The notes under the pieces were generated by a model, which worked only from the letters and a program-made list of their open reading frames with translations, was not told the origin of the DNA and made no database searches. From Orientia chuto str. Dubai (lineage in GTDB: Bacteria > Pseudomonadota > Alphaproteobacteria > Rickettsiales > Rickettsiaceae), in assembly GCF_000964595.1 (NCBI RefSeq), contig NZ_LANP01000004.1, positions 1-52,288 on the forward strand: a stretch of DNA of 52,288 nucleotides, given 5' to 3'. Of this stretch, positions 9,678 through 18,534 are shown piece after piece (position 1 is the stretch's first letter; every line of letters begins with the position of its first letter). A program made the position numbers and the translations under genes.

Positions 9678-10380
9678 GTTACTTAATCCTAAGTGTTTTT
9701 TACAGTTATCTCGGCAAATATTACCTTATTTGATAATTATATTTATAGTTATTTTTAGCTATGGTATTTATTTATCGCTTTTTAATTCTCCAATCGATTA
9801 TCAGCAAGGAGAGTTAGTAAGAATAATGTATATACATGTGCCATCAGCATGGTTAGCAGTAATAATATATACTTTGATAGCTTTATGCAGTTTTGGATCA
9901 ATAGTTTGGAAAATTAGAATGCTATATATAATCGCTATTTCAGCAGCCCCTGTTGGTTGCTGTTTTACAGCAATTACATTGATTACTGGATCAATTTGGG
10001 GACAGATGACATGGGGCACTTTGTGGGTATGGGATGCTAGGCTAACATCAACGCTAATATTGTTATTATTATATTTAAGTTATATTATAGTAGTAAATGC
10101 AGGAGATAATATATTACGCTGTGAAAAACCAGCAGCAGTTACTTCTCTAATTGGAATCATTAATATACCTATTATTAAGTTTTCAGTAAATATTTGGAGC
10201 ACATTGCATCAACAATCTAGTGTATTTAAAATTGGAGGTCCTACAATTCATGTTTTAATGTTAAAACCGCTAATAATAATGTTTATAGCATTTGTAATCT
10301 ATTTTATTATTGTAATTATTTGTAGAGTTAATATACTGTTTACTAAATTAAAGTTATTTAATTCTATAAGCTTTAGGTAA
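9670..10380 (+). CDS. ccmC: Haem exporter permease CcmC
   Basis: CcmC handles haem in the inner membrane and delivers it to CcmE for cytochrome c maturation. The 236-aa protein has six hydrophobic segments and the tryptophan-rich WWD motif ([20 protein letters not shown], 108-127). A conserved periplasmic histidine sits before it (His56 in MYIHVPSAW), and a second lies in the [10 protein letters not shown] loop. All hallmarks are intact. The start overlaps the end of pgeF and fdxA follows after 5 bases. Confidence 0.95.
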   Translation: MLKLLNPKCFLQLSRQILPYLIIIFIVIFSYGIYLSLFNSPIDYQQGELVRIMYIHVPSAWLAVIIYTLIALCSFGSIVWKIRMLYIIAISAAPVGCCFTAITLITGSIWGQMTWGTLWVWDARLTSTLILLLLYLSYIIVVNAGDNILRCEKPAAVTSLIGIINIPIIKFSVNIWSTLHQQSSVFKIGGPTIHVLMLKPLIIMFIAFVIYFIIVIICRVNILFTKLKLFNSISFR

Positions 10381-10385
10381 TAATT

Positions 10386-10706
10386 ATGACTTATGTTGTT
10401 ACTGATGTCTGTGTGAAATGCAAGTATACCGATTGCGTAGAAGTCTGCCCGGTAGACTGTTTTCATGAAGGGGAGGTTATGGTTGTTATTGATCCTGAAA
10501 AATGCATTGATTGTGGTGTGTGTGAAATTGAGTGTCCAGTAGAAGCTATAAAACCAGAGGCAGAAGAGTTGATTAAATGGATAGAGCTTGGTCAGAAATT
10601 TTCTAAAAAATGGCCACAAATTTTACATAAAAAAGCACCACTACCTCAAGCTGATTTATATAAAAATGAAACTAATAAGTTTGAGAAATATTGTATTTCA
10701 AAATAA
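10386..10706 (+). CDS. fdxA: Ferredoxin FdxA, [3Fe-4S]/[4Fe-4S] type
   Basis: A 106-aa seven-iron ferredoxin for electron transfer in the cytosol. Cysteines 9, 17 and 50 match the [3Fe-4S] ligands and 21, 40, 43 and 46 the [4Fe-4S] ligands of the Azotobacter FdI/FdxA type. Cys12 and Cys25 are the usual extra ones. Motifs are [17 protein letters not shown] and [12 protein letters not shown]. The C-terminal extension with [16 protein letters not shown] is typical of alphaproteobacterial FdxA. It is third in the run after pgeF and ccmC. Confidence 0.95.
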   Translation: MTYVVTDVCVKCKYTDCVEVCPVDCFHEGEVMVVIDPEKCIDCGVCEIECPVEAIKPEAEELIKWIELGQKFSKKWPQILHKKAPLPQADLYKNETNKFEKYCISK

Positions 10707-10784
10707 ATATTATCAATATGATGCTTAGTTTTAAGCACAAGAGATGATATTTTTGATAAATAAAATACTAAGTTTGTAATAATT

Positions 10785-11609
10785 ATGATGATATTATCTA
10801 TATATAAAAAGGCGGTGACTGCAGTAGTAGTATTAATTCTATGCAGTAGTATAGTATATGCAAAATTATTAGAAAATGCTTCAACTACAATAGAGCTAGT
10901 TTCACATCAAGCAAATGATTTAACACTTGAAAAAATCAATGAGCATATAAAACAATATATTCTTGATCATCCTGAGGTTATTGTAGCATCTATTGATGCT
11001 ATGCAAAAAAGAAAACAACAGCAAGAACTAGAGCTTTTTTCTAAAGTTATTAGTGAGCAACTAAAAATTTTACATGATACTCATAAATTACCTAGTATTG
11101 GTAATGGTGATATAATCGTAAATATTTTTTATGATTATCATTGTAAATACTGTAAACAGTTAAATGTTTCAATTAATAAGCTAATTGCTAAAAATAAAGA
11201 TATAAAGGTTATATGGCTACCATTACCAATTCTAGGGGAATTATCAAATTATTCTGCTAGAGTTGCTTTAGCAGTTTATCAAGTAAGTCCAGGTAAATTT
11301 GATTTGTTTCATAATAAAATGATGAGCTTAACTAAAATTACTTCCCAAGCTATTGAAAGTATTTTGGTTGAATATCAAATCAATGTTGATGAGGTTCTCA
11401 ATTTAACTAATAGCTCTAATGTACAGAACATAATTTCAGAAATTAATAATATAGCTTTAAAATGTCGCTTAAATGGTGTGCCATTAACAGTAATTGATGG
11501 TCAAGTATATTCAGGACTAGTAGATAAATTACAGCTCGGCATTGATGCAGCTAGAGAAAGGAAAAAAAATAATCAAGCTGTTGTTTGTCCTATTGAATAC
11601 AAGCAATAG
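10785..11609 (+). CDS. DsbA/Com1-like periplasmic thiol oxidoreductase
   Basis: A 274-aa secreted thioredoxin-fold protein. An N-terminal signal peptide (Lys-Lys, then AVTAVVVLILCSSIVYA) is followed by a helical linker rich in Lys/Gln, then a thioredoxin domain with the CxxC site HCKYC (Cys120, Cys123). The cis-proline loop is GVPLTVIDG near residue 240. The layout (helical N-terminal extension plus DsbA domain) is that of the Com1/27-kDa outer membrane protein group and the ScsC-like DsbA proteins. It probably forms or isomerises disulphides in the envelope, which Sca autotransporters and type IV secretion parts may need. It is monocistronic by spacing. Confidence 0.88.
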   Translation: MMILSIYKKAVTAVVVLILCSSIVYAKLLENASTTIELVSHQANDLTLEKINEHIKQYILDHPEVIVASIDAMQKRKQQQELELFSKVISEQLKILHDTHKLPSIGNGDIIVNIFYDYHCKYCKQLNVSINKLIAKNKDIKVIWLPLPILGELSNYSARVALAVYQVSPGKFDLFHNKMMSLTKITSQAIESILVEYQINVDEVLNLTNSSNVQNIISEINNIALKCRLNGVPLTVIDGQVYSGLVDKLQLGIDAARERKKNNQAVVCPIEYKQ

Positions 11610-11726
11610 AAATAATAGTAAATTGGTATAGACAATTTTTAGAATTAATCATAGTATTTTATGAGTATAGAATTAGGATTAATAGGTTAAATAATATATT
11701 AAATGTAGTGATCTTGGTAAGTAATA

Positions 11727-12233
11727 ATGGGAAAAATCAATTACGAAGAGCTTGTTGATCAGTCAATGTTAAATGTTGTTAAACAAGCTCTTAAATTTGT
11801 TTCTGCAAGTGGAGATTTAGAAGATAATTACTTTTATATATCATTTTGTACAACATTTCCAGGCGTGAAAATATCAGAGCACTTAAGAACTAAGTATACA
11901 GAGCAAATGACTATTGTATTACAACATCAATTTTCAAATTTAGTAATTAAACATGATTTTTTCTCAGTTTGTTTAAGCTTTAGCGGAAAAGTTGAAGAAG
12001 TCGTTGTTCCTTGGAAATCAATAATGACGTTTATTGATCCTGTAGCTCAGCTAAGAATTAAGCTTATTTACTACGTAAATAAGCATAAAAATCAGCTTCA
12101 TAAAAGTAATGCTAAAAATCAAAATCAGCCTAGTAGTCCAGTATCTATTAAAGGCAAGTTAAAAGATAAAAAAAATGCAATAGAAAATAAAGTTGTTAGT
12201 TTAGATAGCTTCAGACGAAGATCTAGCGATTAG
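11727..12233 (+). CDS. sspB: ClpXP adaptor SspB
   Basis: A 168-aa alphaproteobacterial SspB, which tethers ssrA-tagged and other substrates to ClpXP. Recognisable are the INYEELVDQSMLNVVKQAL start, the FYISFCTTFPGVKIS strand, and FSVCLSFSGKVEEVVVPWKSIMTFIDP. This is the substrate-binding core. The tail after residue 120 is charged and disordered and ends in DSFRRRS, as expected for the flexible ClpX-binding tail. The next gene, rnhA, follows after 7 bases, so the two are probably co-transcribed. Confidence 0.92.
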   Translation: MGKINYEELVDQSMLNVVKQALKFVSASGDLEDNYFYISFCTTFPGVKISEHLRTKYTEQMTIVLQHQFSNLVIKHDFFSVCLSFSGKVEEVVVPWKSIMTFIDPVAQLRIKLIYYVNKHKNQLHKSNAKNQNQPSSPVSIKGKLKDKKNAIENKVVSLDSFRRRSSD

Positions 12234-12240
12234 TAGTTAT

Positions 12241-12708
12241 ATGTTATATATTTCTAATTCAGTTCAAATATATACAGATGGAGCATGTAGTGGTAATCCT
12301 GGCCCAGGAGGTTGGGGAGCATATTTAAGTTATAAAAATAAAGAAAAAAGAATTCATGGATTTGATATAAATACTACAAACAACAAAATGGAGTTAACAG
12401 CAGCAATAGAAGCATTAAAAACACTTAGGTATCACTGCAAAGTAGAACTATATACTGATAGTCAATATGTACAAGTTGGTATTACTAAATGGATAGAAAA
12501 GTGGATAAAAAATAACTGGAAGTCAGTTTGTAATGTTAATTTGTGGCAATCTCTTTATTCTTTAGCTCAAAATCATCAGATTAATTGGCATTGGGTTAGA
12601 GGTCATTCTGGTAATATCGGTAATGAAATTGCTGATAGATTAGCAAATAATGGAAAAATCAAAGCACTAACAATAGCAAATGAAAGTATTAAGAAATTTA
12701 TTGGTTAA
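12241..12708 (+). CDS. rnhA: Ribonuclease HI
   Basis: Degrades the RNA strand of RNA-DNA hybrids. The 155-aa protein has the expected catalytic residues: Asp13 (IYTDGACSGNPGPGG), Glu51 (NNKMELTAAIEAL), Asp73 (LYTDSQYV) and Asp132 (GNEIADRLAN), plus His122 in VRGHSGN. It is full length and intact. Its last 29 bases overlap the start of the NDUFA12 homologue in another frame, so the two are likely translated from one message. Confidence 0.96.
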   Translation: MLYISNSVQIYTDGACSGNPGPGGWGAYLSYKNKEKRIHGFDINTTNNKMELTAAIEALKTLRYHCKVELYTDSQYVQVGITKWIEKWIKNNWKSVCNVNLWQSLYSLAQNHQINWHWVRGHSGNIGNEIADRLANNGKIKALTIANESIKKFIG

Positions 12709-13057
12709 ATATACAAGTAAGCTAGTTGGTATTGATCAATATGGCAACAAGTATTACCTTTTTTTAAAAAAAACTGGCTTTTTGAAGCATAAAAAAAGAA
12801 TAGTAATTTTTAATGGTGTAGAAGATCCTTCTTCAATACCTTGCGAGTGGTATCAATGGCTGCATTATATGAGTAATCATATTCCATCTCAATCAAGTTT
12901 TAAAAAATATGATTGGCAAGTTAATAGAATACCAAATATGACTGGTACTGAATTTGCTTATTCTCCATTGATAAAAAATGGTAATAACTTTTTAAGACAA
13001 AATGTATCTTCTGATTATCAGTCTTGGCAACCTAAAAAATATGAAAATGCAATATAG
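12680..13057 (+). CDS. NDUFA12-family complex I accessory protein
   Basis: The 125-aa protein belongs to the NDUFA12/B17.2 family, an accessory part of respiratory complex I shared by alphaproteobacteria and mitochondria. Typical parts are VGIDQYGNKYYL, the WYQWLHYM motif, and a Pro/Asn-rich tail (NRIPNMTGTEFAYSP). It overlaps rnhA by 29 bases at the start and mlaD by 17 bases at the end, forming a compact chain. Its role in complex I assembly or stability is known from the family, not shown here. Confidence 0.9.
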   Translation: MKVLRNLLVKYTSKLVGIDQYGNKYYLFLKKTGFLKHKKRIVIFNGVEDPSSIPCEWYQWLHYMSNHIPSQSSFKKYDWQVNRIPNMTGTEFAYSPLIKNGNNFLRQNVSSDYQSWQPKKYENAI

Positions 13058-13532
13058 TTTTTTAGAAACATTTACAGGCTTTTTTGTACTACTATTCGTA
13101 GTGCTATGCCTATATTTTGGCTATAGATCATATAATGATTACACAAAGGATAACAAATTTAAAACTATCTATGCTACTTTTCAAAATGTTGAAGGATTAA
13201 ACAAAGGAAGTAGTGTGCTAGTATCTGGTATTAAGATTGGTACAGTTGAAAAGCTAACTTTAATGCCATCATCATTTGATGTAGCTGTAGAATTAAAATT
13301 ATCTGCTGATGTAAATCTTCCTAATGATTCTCAAGCAATAATTATGAATCGAGGATTGTTAGGAGAAAAGTATATTACTATTCTTCCTGGAACAGGAGAA
13401 AGTTATATTGCAGATAAAGGGGAAATTCATTTCACTCAATCAGCTATAAATGTTGAAAGAATGATTGGTAAAGTATTTTCTGAGCTTTTTGGACATAACT
13501 ATTTTAAAATTCCTTTTAGTAATAAGCAGTAA
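13041..13532 (+). CDS. mlaD: MlaD-type lipid transport protein
   Basis: The substrate-binding subunit of the Mla ABC system, which moves phospholipids between the membranes. After a short start (MKMQYSFLETF) one membrane anchor (about residues 10-28) is followed by the MCE/MlaD domain: FKTIYATFQNVEGLNKGSSV, VSGIKIGTV, and MNRGLLGEKYITILPG. A further in-frame ATG at 13002 would add 13 residues buried in the NDUFA12 gene. The start at 13041 is chosen because it matches the family opening. ATPase and permease genes (mlaF, mlaE) are not next to it. Confidence 0.9.
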   Translation: MKMQYSFLETFTGFFVLLFVVLCLYFGYRSYNDYTKDNKFKTIYATFQNVEGLNKGSSVLVSGIKIGTVEKLTLMPSSFDVAVELKLSADVNLPNDSQAIIMNRGLLGEKYITILPGTGESYIADKGEIHFTQSAINVERMIGKVFSELFGHNYFKIPFSNKQ

Positions 13533-13535
13533 AAA

Positions 13536-14795
13536 ATGTTAGTTAAGCTGCAACCGGTTAAGGGAAGTAAAGATCTACTACCTGAGGAATTTCATAAGCA
13601 TGATTATATTATTAGCATCTCTAGAAAATTAAGCAAGCTATACGGGTTTCAGCCCATTGCAACTCCAATAATAGAATATACAGAAGTATTTAGCCGTACT
13701 TTAGGCAAAGATTCTGATGTTCTTAGTAAAGAGATGTATACTTTTCTAGATAAGAGCAGTCGTAGTATTAGTTTAAGGCCAGAATTTACTGCAGGCATTA
13801 TGCGTGCAGTTATTCATAATAATCTACAATATCAGAAGATACCATTAAAATATTTTTCATCAGGCCCGGCTTTTAGGTATGATAACCCTCAAGCTGGACG
13901 ACAGAGACAATTTCATCAAATTAATTTAGAATGTATAGGTGATAGTTCTCCATTTAGTGATGTGGAACTAATTCTGCTAGCTCAGGATATATTTAAAGCA
14001 TTGAATTTAATTAATCGAGTAAACTTAGAAATAAATTCATTAGGATGTATAGAATCAAGATCAAAATACCAACAAGCTTTAGTTGAGTATTTCAGCAAAT
14101 ATAGAACCGAATTATCAATAGATAGCCAACGCCGTCTTATAGAAAATCCATTAAGAATTTTAGATTCTAAAAATTTGCATGATCAAAAAATATCTGCATC
14201 AGCCCCTAATATATATGATTATTATACTATAGATGCCAAAAATTACTTTAATAAAGTACTAGAATATTTAGAGTTTTGTGGTATCAAATATAGTATTAAT
14301 ACTAATTTGGTACGTGGTTTAGATTATTATTGTCATACAGTTTTTGAATATGTATTAACTGAAGTTGGAACTCAATCCTCTGTTTTAGGAGGAGGACGAT
14401 ATGATGGATTATTTGAACAAATGGGAGGGAAATGGGTAAAAAAAACATTACCTGCAGTGGGTTTTGCAGCTGGAATAGAAAGGCTAGCACTTTTAACTAA
14501 TTATAACTTAGTTAATACAAGGCCCATAGTTATTATACCAATAAATGAAGAAAATAACCAACATGCTATTATGTTGCTACAAAAGTTAAGAAACAATAAT
14601 ATTGTAACAGTAATTGATTTGCAAGGCAATGTTTCTAAAAGATTAAATCAAGCTAATAGTATTAATGCTAGAAAAGTGATATTTATTGGATCGACAGAAA
14701 TTCACAAGCAAAATTATAAAATCAAAGACTTAGATACTAGTGAAGAGTGTGTTATAATGCATAATGAAATACTTAATTATTTACAAAATAATTGA
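13536..14795 (+). CDS. hisS: Histidyl-tRNA synthetase
   Basis: Charges tRNA-His. The class II synthetase is 419 aa. Motif 2 reads KYFSSGPAFRYDNPQAGRQR, the two histidine-binding signatures are LVRGLDYYCHTVFEY and GGGRYDGL, and motif 3 is AAGIERL. The C-terminal anticodon-binding domain follows with RPIVIIP and a run ending DTSEECVIMHNEI. Full length and intact. It starts 3 bases after mlaD and is followed by nusB after 26 bases, so it is probably part of the same transcript. Confidence 0.97.
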   Translation: MLVKLQPVKGSKDLLPEEFHKHDYIISISRKLSKLYGFQPIATPIIEYTEVFSRTLGKDSDVLSKEMYTFLDKSSRSISLRPEFTAGIMRAVIHNNLQYQKIPLKYFSSGPAFRYDNPQAGRQRQFHQINLECIGDSSPFSDVELILLAQDIFKALNLINRVNLEINSLGCIESRSKYQQALVEYFSKYRTELSIDSQRRLIENPLRILDSKNLHDQKISASAPNIYDYYTIDAKNYFNKVLEYLEFCGIKYSINTNLVRGLDYYCHTVFEYVLTEVGTQSSVLGGGRYDGLFEQMGGKWVKKTLPAVGFAAGIERLALLTNYNLVNTRPIVIIPINEENNQHAIMLLQKLRNNNIVTVIDLQGNVSKRLNQANSINARKVIFIGSTEIHKQNYKIKDLDTSEECVIMHNEILNYLQNN

Positions 14796-14821
14796 TGTTA
14801 TATTAAGTAAATTACTGTTTT

Positions 14822-15307
14822 ATGGTTAAAATTAACGCTAAAACTATAACTAGGATTGCAAGTATTCAGGGAGTATATAGTTATCAAATACTAAAGTCTG
14901 AGCATACAATAGATTATATAATAAGTTTTATTATTACTTACTATAAAGATAAAAGTTCATTAGAGGATCTTGAATTAGATTCCACTGTACCTTGCTTTAA
15001 AATAAAGGTAAATTACCTTACTATGTTAATTAATGAAACTATAAGCAACTTAGAAACTATAGATATGATAATTTCATCACATCTTGCTAATAACTGGCAA
15101 ATCAAAGATTTGCATTTAATGTTGCTATCAATTTTACAAGTTGCTATTTGTGAGTTAAAATTTTTTACTAATACTCCATATAAAGTTATAATTAATGAGT
15201 TTACTAATATAGCTAGTGATTTTGTACAAGAAAATGAAATTGGCTTTGTTAATTCTTTATTGGAAAAAGTTAGCTTTAATGTACGATCACTTAACAAAGA
15301 TAAGTAA
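14822..15307 (+). CDS. nusB: Transcription antitermination protein NusB
   Basis: A 161-aa, all-helical protein. Conserved points are the ARG-like start (TRIASIQGVYSYQIL), HLANNWQIKDLHLMLLSILQVAICEL and the end motif TPYKVIINEFTNIASDF followed by GFVNSLLEKV. NusB binds boxA RNA with NusE and prevents premature termination in rRNA operons. It is slightly divergent, as usual in Rickettsiales. It is last in the run that starts at rnhA; the following 800 bases are mobile debris. Confidence 0.93.
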   Translation: MVKINAKTITRIASIQGVYSYQILKSEHTIDYIISFIITYYKDKSSLEDLELDSTVPCFKIKVNYLTMLINETISNLETIDMIISSHLANNWQIKDLHLMLLSILQVAICELKFFTNTPYKVIINEFTNIASDFVQENEIGFVNSLLEKVSFNVRSLNKDK

Positions 15308-15439
15308 TTAGTTTTCTAAAATACTTATAGTATAAGGCATTAATAAGTCAAATTAAGAAGAAAATATAGGAAAGATATTAAAGTTTAGAGATATAGAATT
15401 AATGGAAAAGGAATTACTTGAAAATAATACAGACAAAAT

Positions 15440-15830
15440 CAACAATGAGTTAGTAAGTTATGGTATATAAAGATTTCAAGTATCCAAATACTAAGGTTAA
15501 TCAAATAGCTATGAAAAAGTTTTTATCCTTCCAAAAGGCATGATAGGTTAAGGAATAAGTTTATAGAAAAAATTAATTTCAAAAGGACAATTTATTGATG
15601 TGTCTGGATAGAAGATAATGTATACCGTAACTATGGTTAGAGCATCTATAAGCAGAGCAAAGGTGCTATTAAGTCTATTAGCATAATTGTAATTAACTGC
15701 TACTTTTATATTTGAAGGTAACTACAATAAAGACATTTTGGAGATTTATGTAGAAGATGTATTAATCAAAGAGTTATAAAAAACTGAGTAAGTAGTTATA
15801 TATTAGATAATACTAGCTTTTATATATAGA
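15440..15830 (+). mobile_element. IS630-family transposase remnant
   Basis: The plus-strand frames give IS630-type pieces in order: RHDRLRNKFIEKINF, IDVSG-EDNVYRNYG (the first catalytic-Asp region, interrupted by a stop), FIFEGNYNKDILEIYVEDVLIKEL and ILDNTSFY (the second Asp region). Several stops and frameshifts separate them, and the end of the gene is missing. Inactive. The family call rests on the order and wording of these motifs. Confidence 0.65.
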
Positions 15831-15880
15831 ACTGTTATACCTTTTTTGATGAAATTCTTTAATAATTTTTTTAATTTTGA

Positions 15881-15985
15881 TAGAGTATCTCTTATACTTT
15901 GTAAACTATTTCCTTAAATTACTTTTATTCACAATTTACCTCTCTAACTTTTGTACCTAATCTTTTCTAATCTAAAACTGAGGTT
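15881..15985. repeat. Dispersed repeat R2
   Basis: Shares TACTTTGTAAACTATTT with 8026-8062 and a weaker TTAAACTATTTTATACATAATTTACC form with about 51066-51126. The right end, AATCTAAAACTGAGGTTT, is shared with the R1 copy at 18.95 kb. Minus-strand frames give GNSLQSIRDTLSKLKKLLKNF. The source gene is not identified. Confidence 0.4.
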
Positions 15986-16111
15986 TAAAAATATATTTTT
16001 TAGTTTTCTATAAATTTTTATAAAATCGATCTATAATCTTCAATCTTACTATTTTATAATTACATTATAATTTATCATCTGATAATGCATATTTCTTAAA
16101 GAATACCTCTT

Positions 16112-16852
16112 ATGTACAATAATTCAACAATAGATCAAGATGAAATAAAAAAGTTTAATTCGATAGCTAATGAATGGTGGAATCCAAATGGCAAGTTTAA
16201 ACAATTACATTTAATGAACCCAGTTAGAATTAGTTTTATTAAGCAAAAAATACTAACACATTATAAATTAATAGATAATGTCTCAAAGCCTTTTAATGAT
16301 CTAAAGGTTGCTGATATTGGCTGCGGTGGCGGAATAACATCAATACCTATGGCTAAACTTGGTGCTGCAGTTACAGCTATTGATGCCAGCAATGAAAATA
16401 TAAAAATTGCTCAAATACATGCTAGTAAAATAGGAGTACAAGTTAATTATATTTGTACTTCTATAGAAGATTATATAAAAATTAGCAATGAAAAATATGA
16501 TGTAGTTTTATGTTTAGAAGTTATTGAGCATATAAGCAATATTCAGGAATTTTTTTTATGTTTAAGTAAAATTTTAAAGCCTAAAGGCATGGTTATTATT
16601 TCAACCATAAATCAAACCTTTAAATCTTATATTTTCGCTATAGGTTTAGCTGAATATTTATTAAGATATTTACCAAAAGGTACTCATAATTTTAATAAAT
16701 TTTTAAAGCCTTCTACTATTAACAATTTTTTGATCTCTAACAATATGTTCTTAAAAGAAATTCAGGGGTTATCTTATAATCCTATATTGCAACAATGGTA
16801 CTTAAGTAATGATATAAGCATTAATTACATTATGTATATTACTGCAGTTTAA
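16112..16852 (+). CDS. ubiG: Ubiquinone biosynthesis O-methyltransferase UbiG
   Basis: UbiG carries out both O-methylation steps of ubiquinone synthesis with SAM. The 246-aa protein has the UbiG start motif EWWNPNGKFKQLHLMNPVR (21-39), the SAM-binding loop ADIGCGGGIT (67-76), ITAID-like strand 2 (VTAIDAS) and LCLEVIEHI. The C-terminus shows KGTHNFNKFLKPS. Complete. It runs towards prmC and the two genes overlap tail to tail by 14 bases. Confidence 0.95.
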   Translation: MYNNSTIDQDEIKKFNSIANEWWNPNGKFKQLHLMNPVRISFIKQKILTHYKLIDNVSKPFNDLKVADIGCGGGITSIPMAKLGAAVTAIDASNENIKIAQIHASKIGVQVNYICTSIEDYIKISNEKYDVVLCLEVIEHISNIQEFFLCLSKILKPKGMVIISTINQTFKSYIFAIGLAEYLLRYLPKGTHNFNKFLKPSTINNFLISNNMFLKEIQGLSYNPILQQWYLSNDISINYIMYITAV

Positions 16853-17705
16853 ATTTTAAGCATCTACAATAACCATTAAGATCATAATATTTATTTTCAA
16901 GAATTAAGCCATTTTTCAGGCAAATATTAGATATTATTTCTGCTTTATTATAACTACATTCTAGATATAACCTACCATTCTGATTTAAGAAACTAGAAAT
17001 AAAAGGAACTATTTTTTGATAAGATTGAAGTCCGTTATTACTACTAAATAAAGCTATGTGTGGTTCATATAATAATGTTTCACGTGATAACATATTTAAT
17101 TCAGAATTTGATATATAAGGTGGATTTGCAATAATTATGTCATATTTTTCTCCTAATACTAATTTACTGAACCAGTTACTTTGTAATAACTTTAATGAGT
17201 TTATTAGTTTATATTTTTGACAGTTACGATGAGCAATATTTAAAGCTGACATTGAAATATCTACCCCTACTCCAATAGCGTTTTTAAGTTCAAGCAGTAA
17301 AGTAATAATTAAACATCCACTTCCAACTCCTAATTCAAGGATGTTTATTGGTATTGAAGTTTGATAATTAGCTATCTTACTATAATCTCTAACTACTGCA
17401 TCGATTAAAGTTTCAGAATCAGGTCTAGGAATTAATACCGAGTTGTCAACAATGAAATTTCTGCTATAAAATTCTTTATATCCAACTAAATGGGCAAGAG
17501 GCAAGTACTTAGTACGCAACTTAATCAAGTGTAAAAATTGATTATAGTCACTGCTTAATAATAAGCGATCAGAATAAAAAAGTATATATTCTTGGCTTTG
17601 ATTAATAACATGAGCTAGCAGTGCTCTAGATTCAAAGTGAGAATTTGAAATTTTATATTGCGATAGTAAATTTCTGCCAATTATAAGAGCATCTTTGATC
17701 TGCAC
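16839..17705 (-). CDS. prmC: Release factor glutamine methyltransferase PrmC
   Basis: Methylates the glutamine of the GGQ motif of release factors RF1 and RF2. The 288-aa protein has the helical N-terminal domain with PLAHLVGYKEFY and LIPRPDSETLID. The SAM loop is ILELGVGSGC (122-131) and the catalytic motif is NPPYISN (194-200). All are present. Only one base separates its start from the end of truA on the same strand, so the two are probably co-transcribed. Its end overlaps that of ubiG. Confidence 0.95.
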   Translation of the reverse strand: MQIKDALIIGRNLLSQYKISNSHFESRALLAHVINQSQEYILFYSDRLLLSSDYNQFLHLIKLRTKYLPLAHLVGYKEFYSRNFIVDNSVLIPRPDSETLIDAVVRDYSKIANYQTSIPINILELGVGSGCLIITLLLELKNAIGVGVDISMSALNIAHRNCQKYKLINSLKLLQSNWFSKLVLGEKYDIIIANPPYISNSELNMLSRETLLYEPHIALFSSNNGLQSYQKIVPFISSFLNQNGRLYLECSYNKAEIISNICLKNGLILENKYYDLNGYCRCLKFKLQ

Positions 17706-17706
17706 A

Positions 17707-18534
17707 CTAATAATCTACCTTTACAAAATATAAACCGGAGGATGGTGCTGTAGGGCCAGCCATTGCTCTGTTTTTTGCAAGTAAGATTGTTTTAATAGCA
17801 GCAGGAGGTATTTTACATAAGCCAATATAAACTAAGGTACCAACTATATTTCTTACCATGTGGTGCAAAAATGATGGAGCTGAAAAATAAATTTGTATTT
17901 CTGGATAGTTAGCAGTAATGATTTCAATTTTATTTAAAGTCTTTACAGGAGATTTTGATTGGCAGGCAGAAGACCTAAAAGAGGTAAAATCGTGTTTACC
18001 AATTAAATAATTAGATGCTTCAATCATATTAATAACATTTAACGGTGTTTTAACCCACCAAGTATGATTTTGATCAATAACTGAAGGTACTGTACGATTA
18101 ATAATTCTATATTTATAATGCCTAGCTTTAGCAGAAAATCTAGCATGAAATTGTAAAGTCGTTAGCTCACAACTTATTAATATTACACGGTAAGGTTTTA
18201 ACAAATGATTAACTGCAGCCATTAACTTGTAAGGATCATAGTAATATGGAAGATTTAAGCTATTAATTGCAGCAGTATTATTCTGTTTACTTTCTTGACC
18301 ATCCTTACTAAGGCAAGCTTTATTATTTGTATTTATTAAGTCAAAATGTACCACCTGGCCTAAAGCATGCACACCGGAATCAGTACGACCAGCAGCAATA
18401 AGATTAATATTTTGTTTAGTAAATGTGGATATTTTTTCTTCGAGTAATTGCTGTATTGAAATGCTATTTTGTTGCCGTTGCCATCCAGCGAAATTAGTGC
18501 CATCATACTCGACAACAGCTTTATAACGCCACAT
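17707..18534 (-). CDS. truA: tRNA pseudouridine synthase TruA
   Basis: Makes pseudouridine at positions 38-40 of the tRNA anticodon arm. The catalytic aspartate is Asp52 in AAGRTDSGVHALGQV. Other family marks are YDGTNFAGWQRQ (10-21), FSAKARHYKYRI, FRSSACQSKSPVKTL and HHMVRNIVGTLV. It is 275 aa, longer than most bacterial TruA. An Asn/Lys/Ser-rich stretch at about 68-98, between the catalytic motif and DPYKLMAAVNHLL, accounts for the extra length. Function is expected to be kept. Confidence 0.95.
   Translation of the reverse strand: MWRYKAVVEYDGTNFAGWQRQQNSISIQQLLEEKISTFTKQNINLIAAGRTDSGVHALGQVVHFDLINTNNKACLSKDGQESKQNNTAAINSLNLPYYYDPYKLMAAVNHLLKPYRVILISCELTTLQFHARFSAKARHYKYRIINRTVPSVIDQNHTWWVKTPLNVINMIEASNYLIGKHDFTSFRSSACQSKSPVKTLNKIEIITANYPEIQIYFSAPSFLHHMVRNIVGTLVYIGLCKIPPAAIKTILLAKNRAMAGPTAPSSGLYFVKVDY

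Larger units (their letters stand above)
15308..16111. other. Gene-free region with IS630 debris
   Basis: No intact gene. The centre (about 15440-15830) is a decayed IS630-family transposase. Bases 15881-15985 carry repeat R2 and end at AATCTAAAACTGAGGTTT, also seen at 18.95 kb. The last 100 bases before ubiG are AT-rich and may hold its promoter. Confidence 0.6.

Noticed and set aside
9801-10019. Minus-strand 72-codon frame within ccmC
   Set aside because: Antisense to the conserved WWD motif region of ccmC.
10299-10619. Minus-strand 106-codon open frame
   Set aside because: It is antisense to the end of ccmC and to fdxA, both certain genes.
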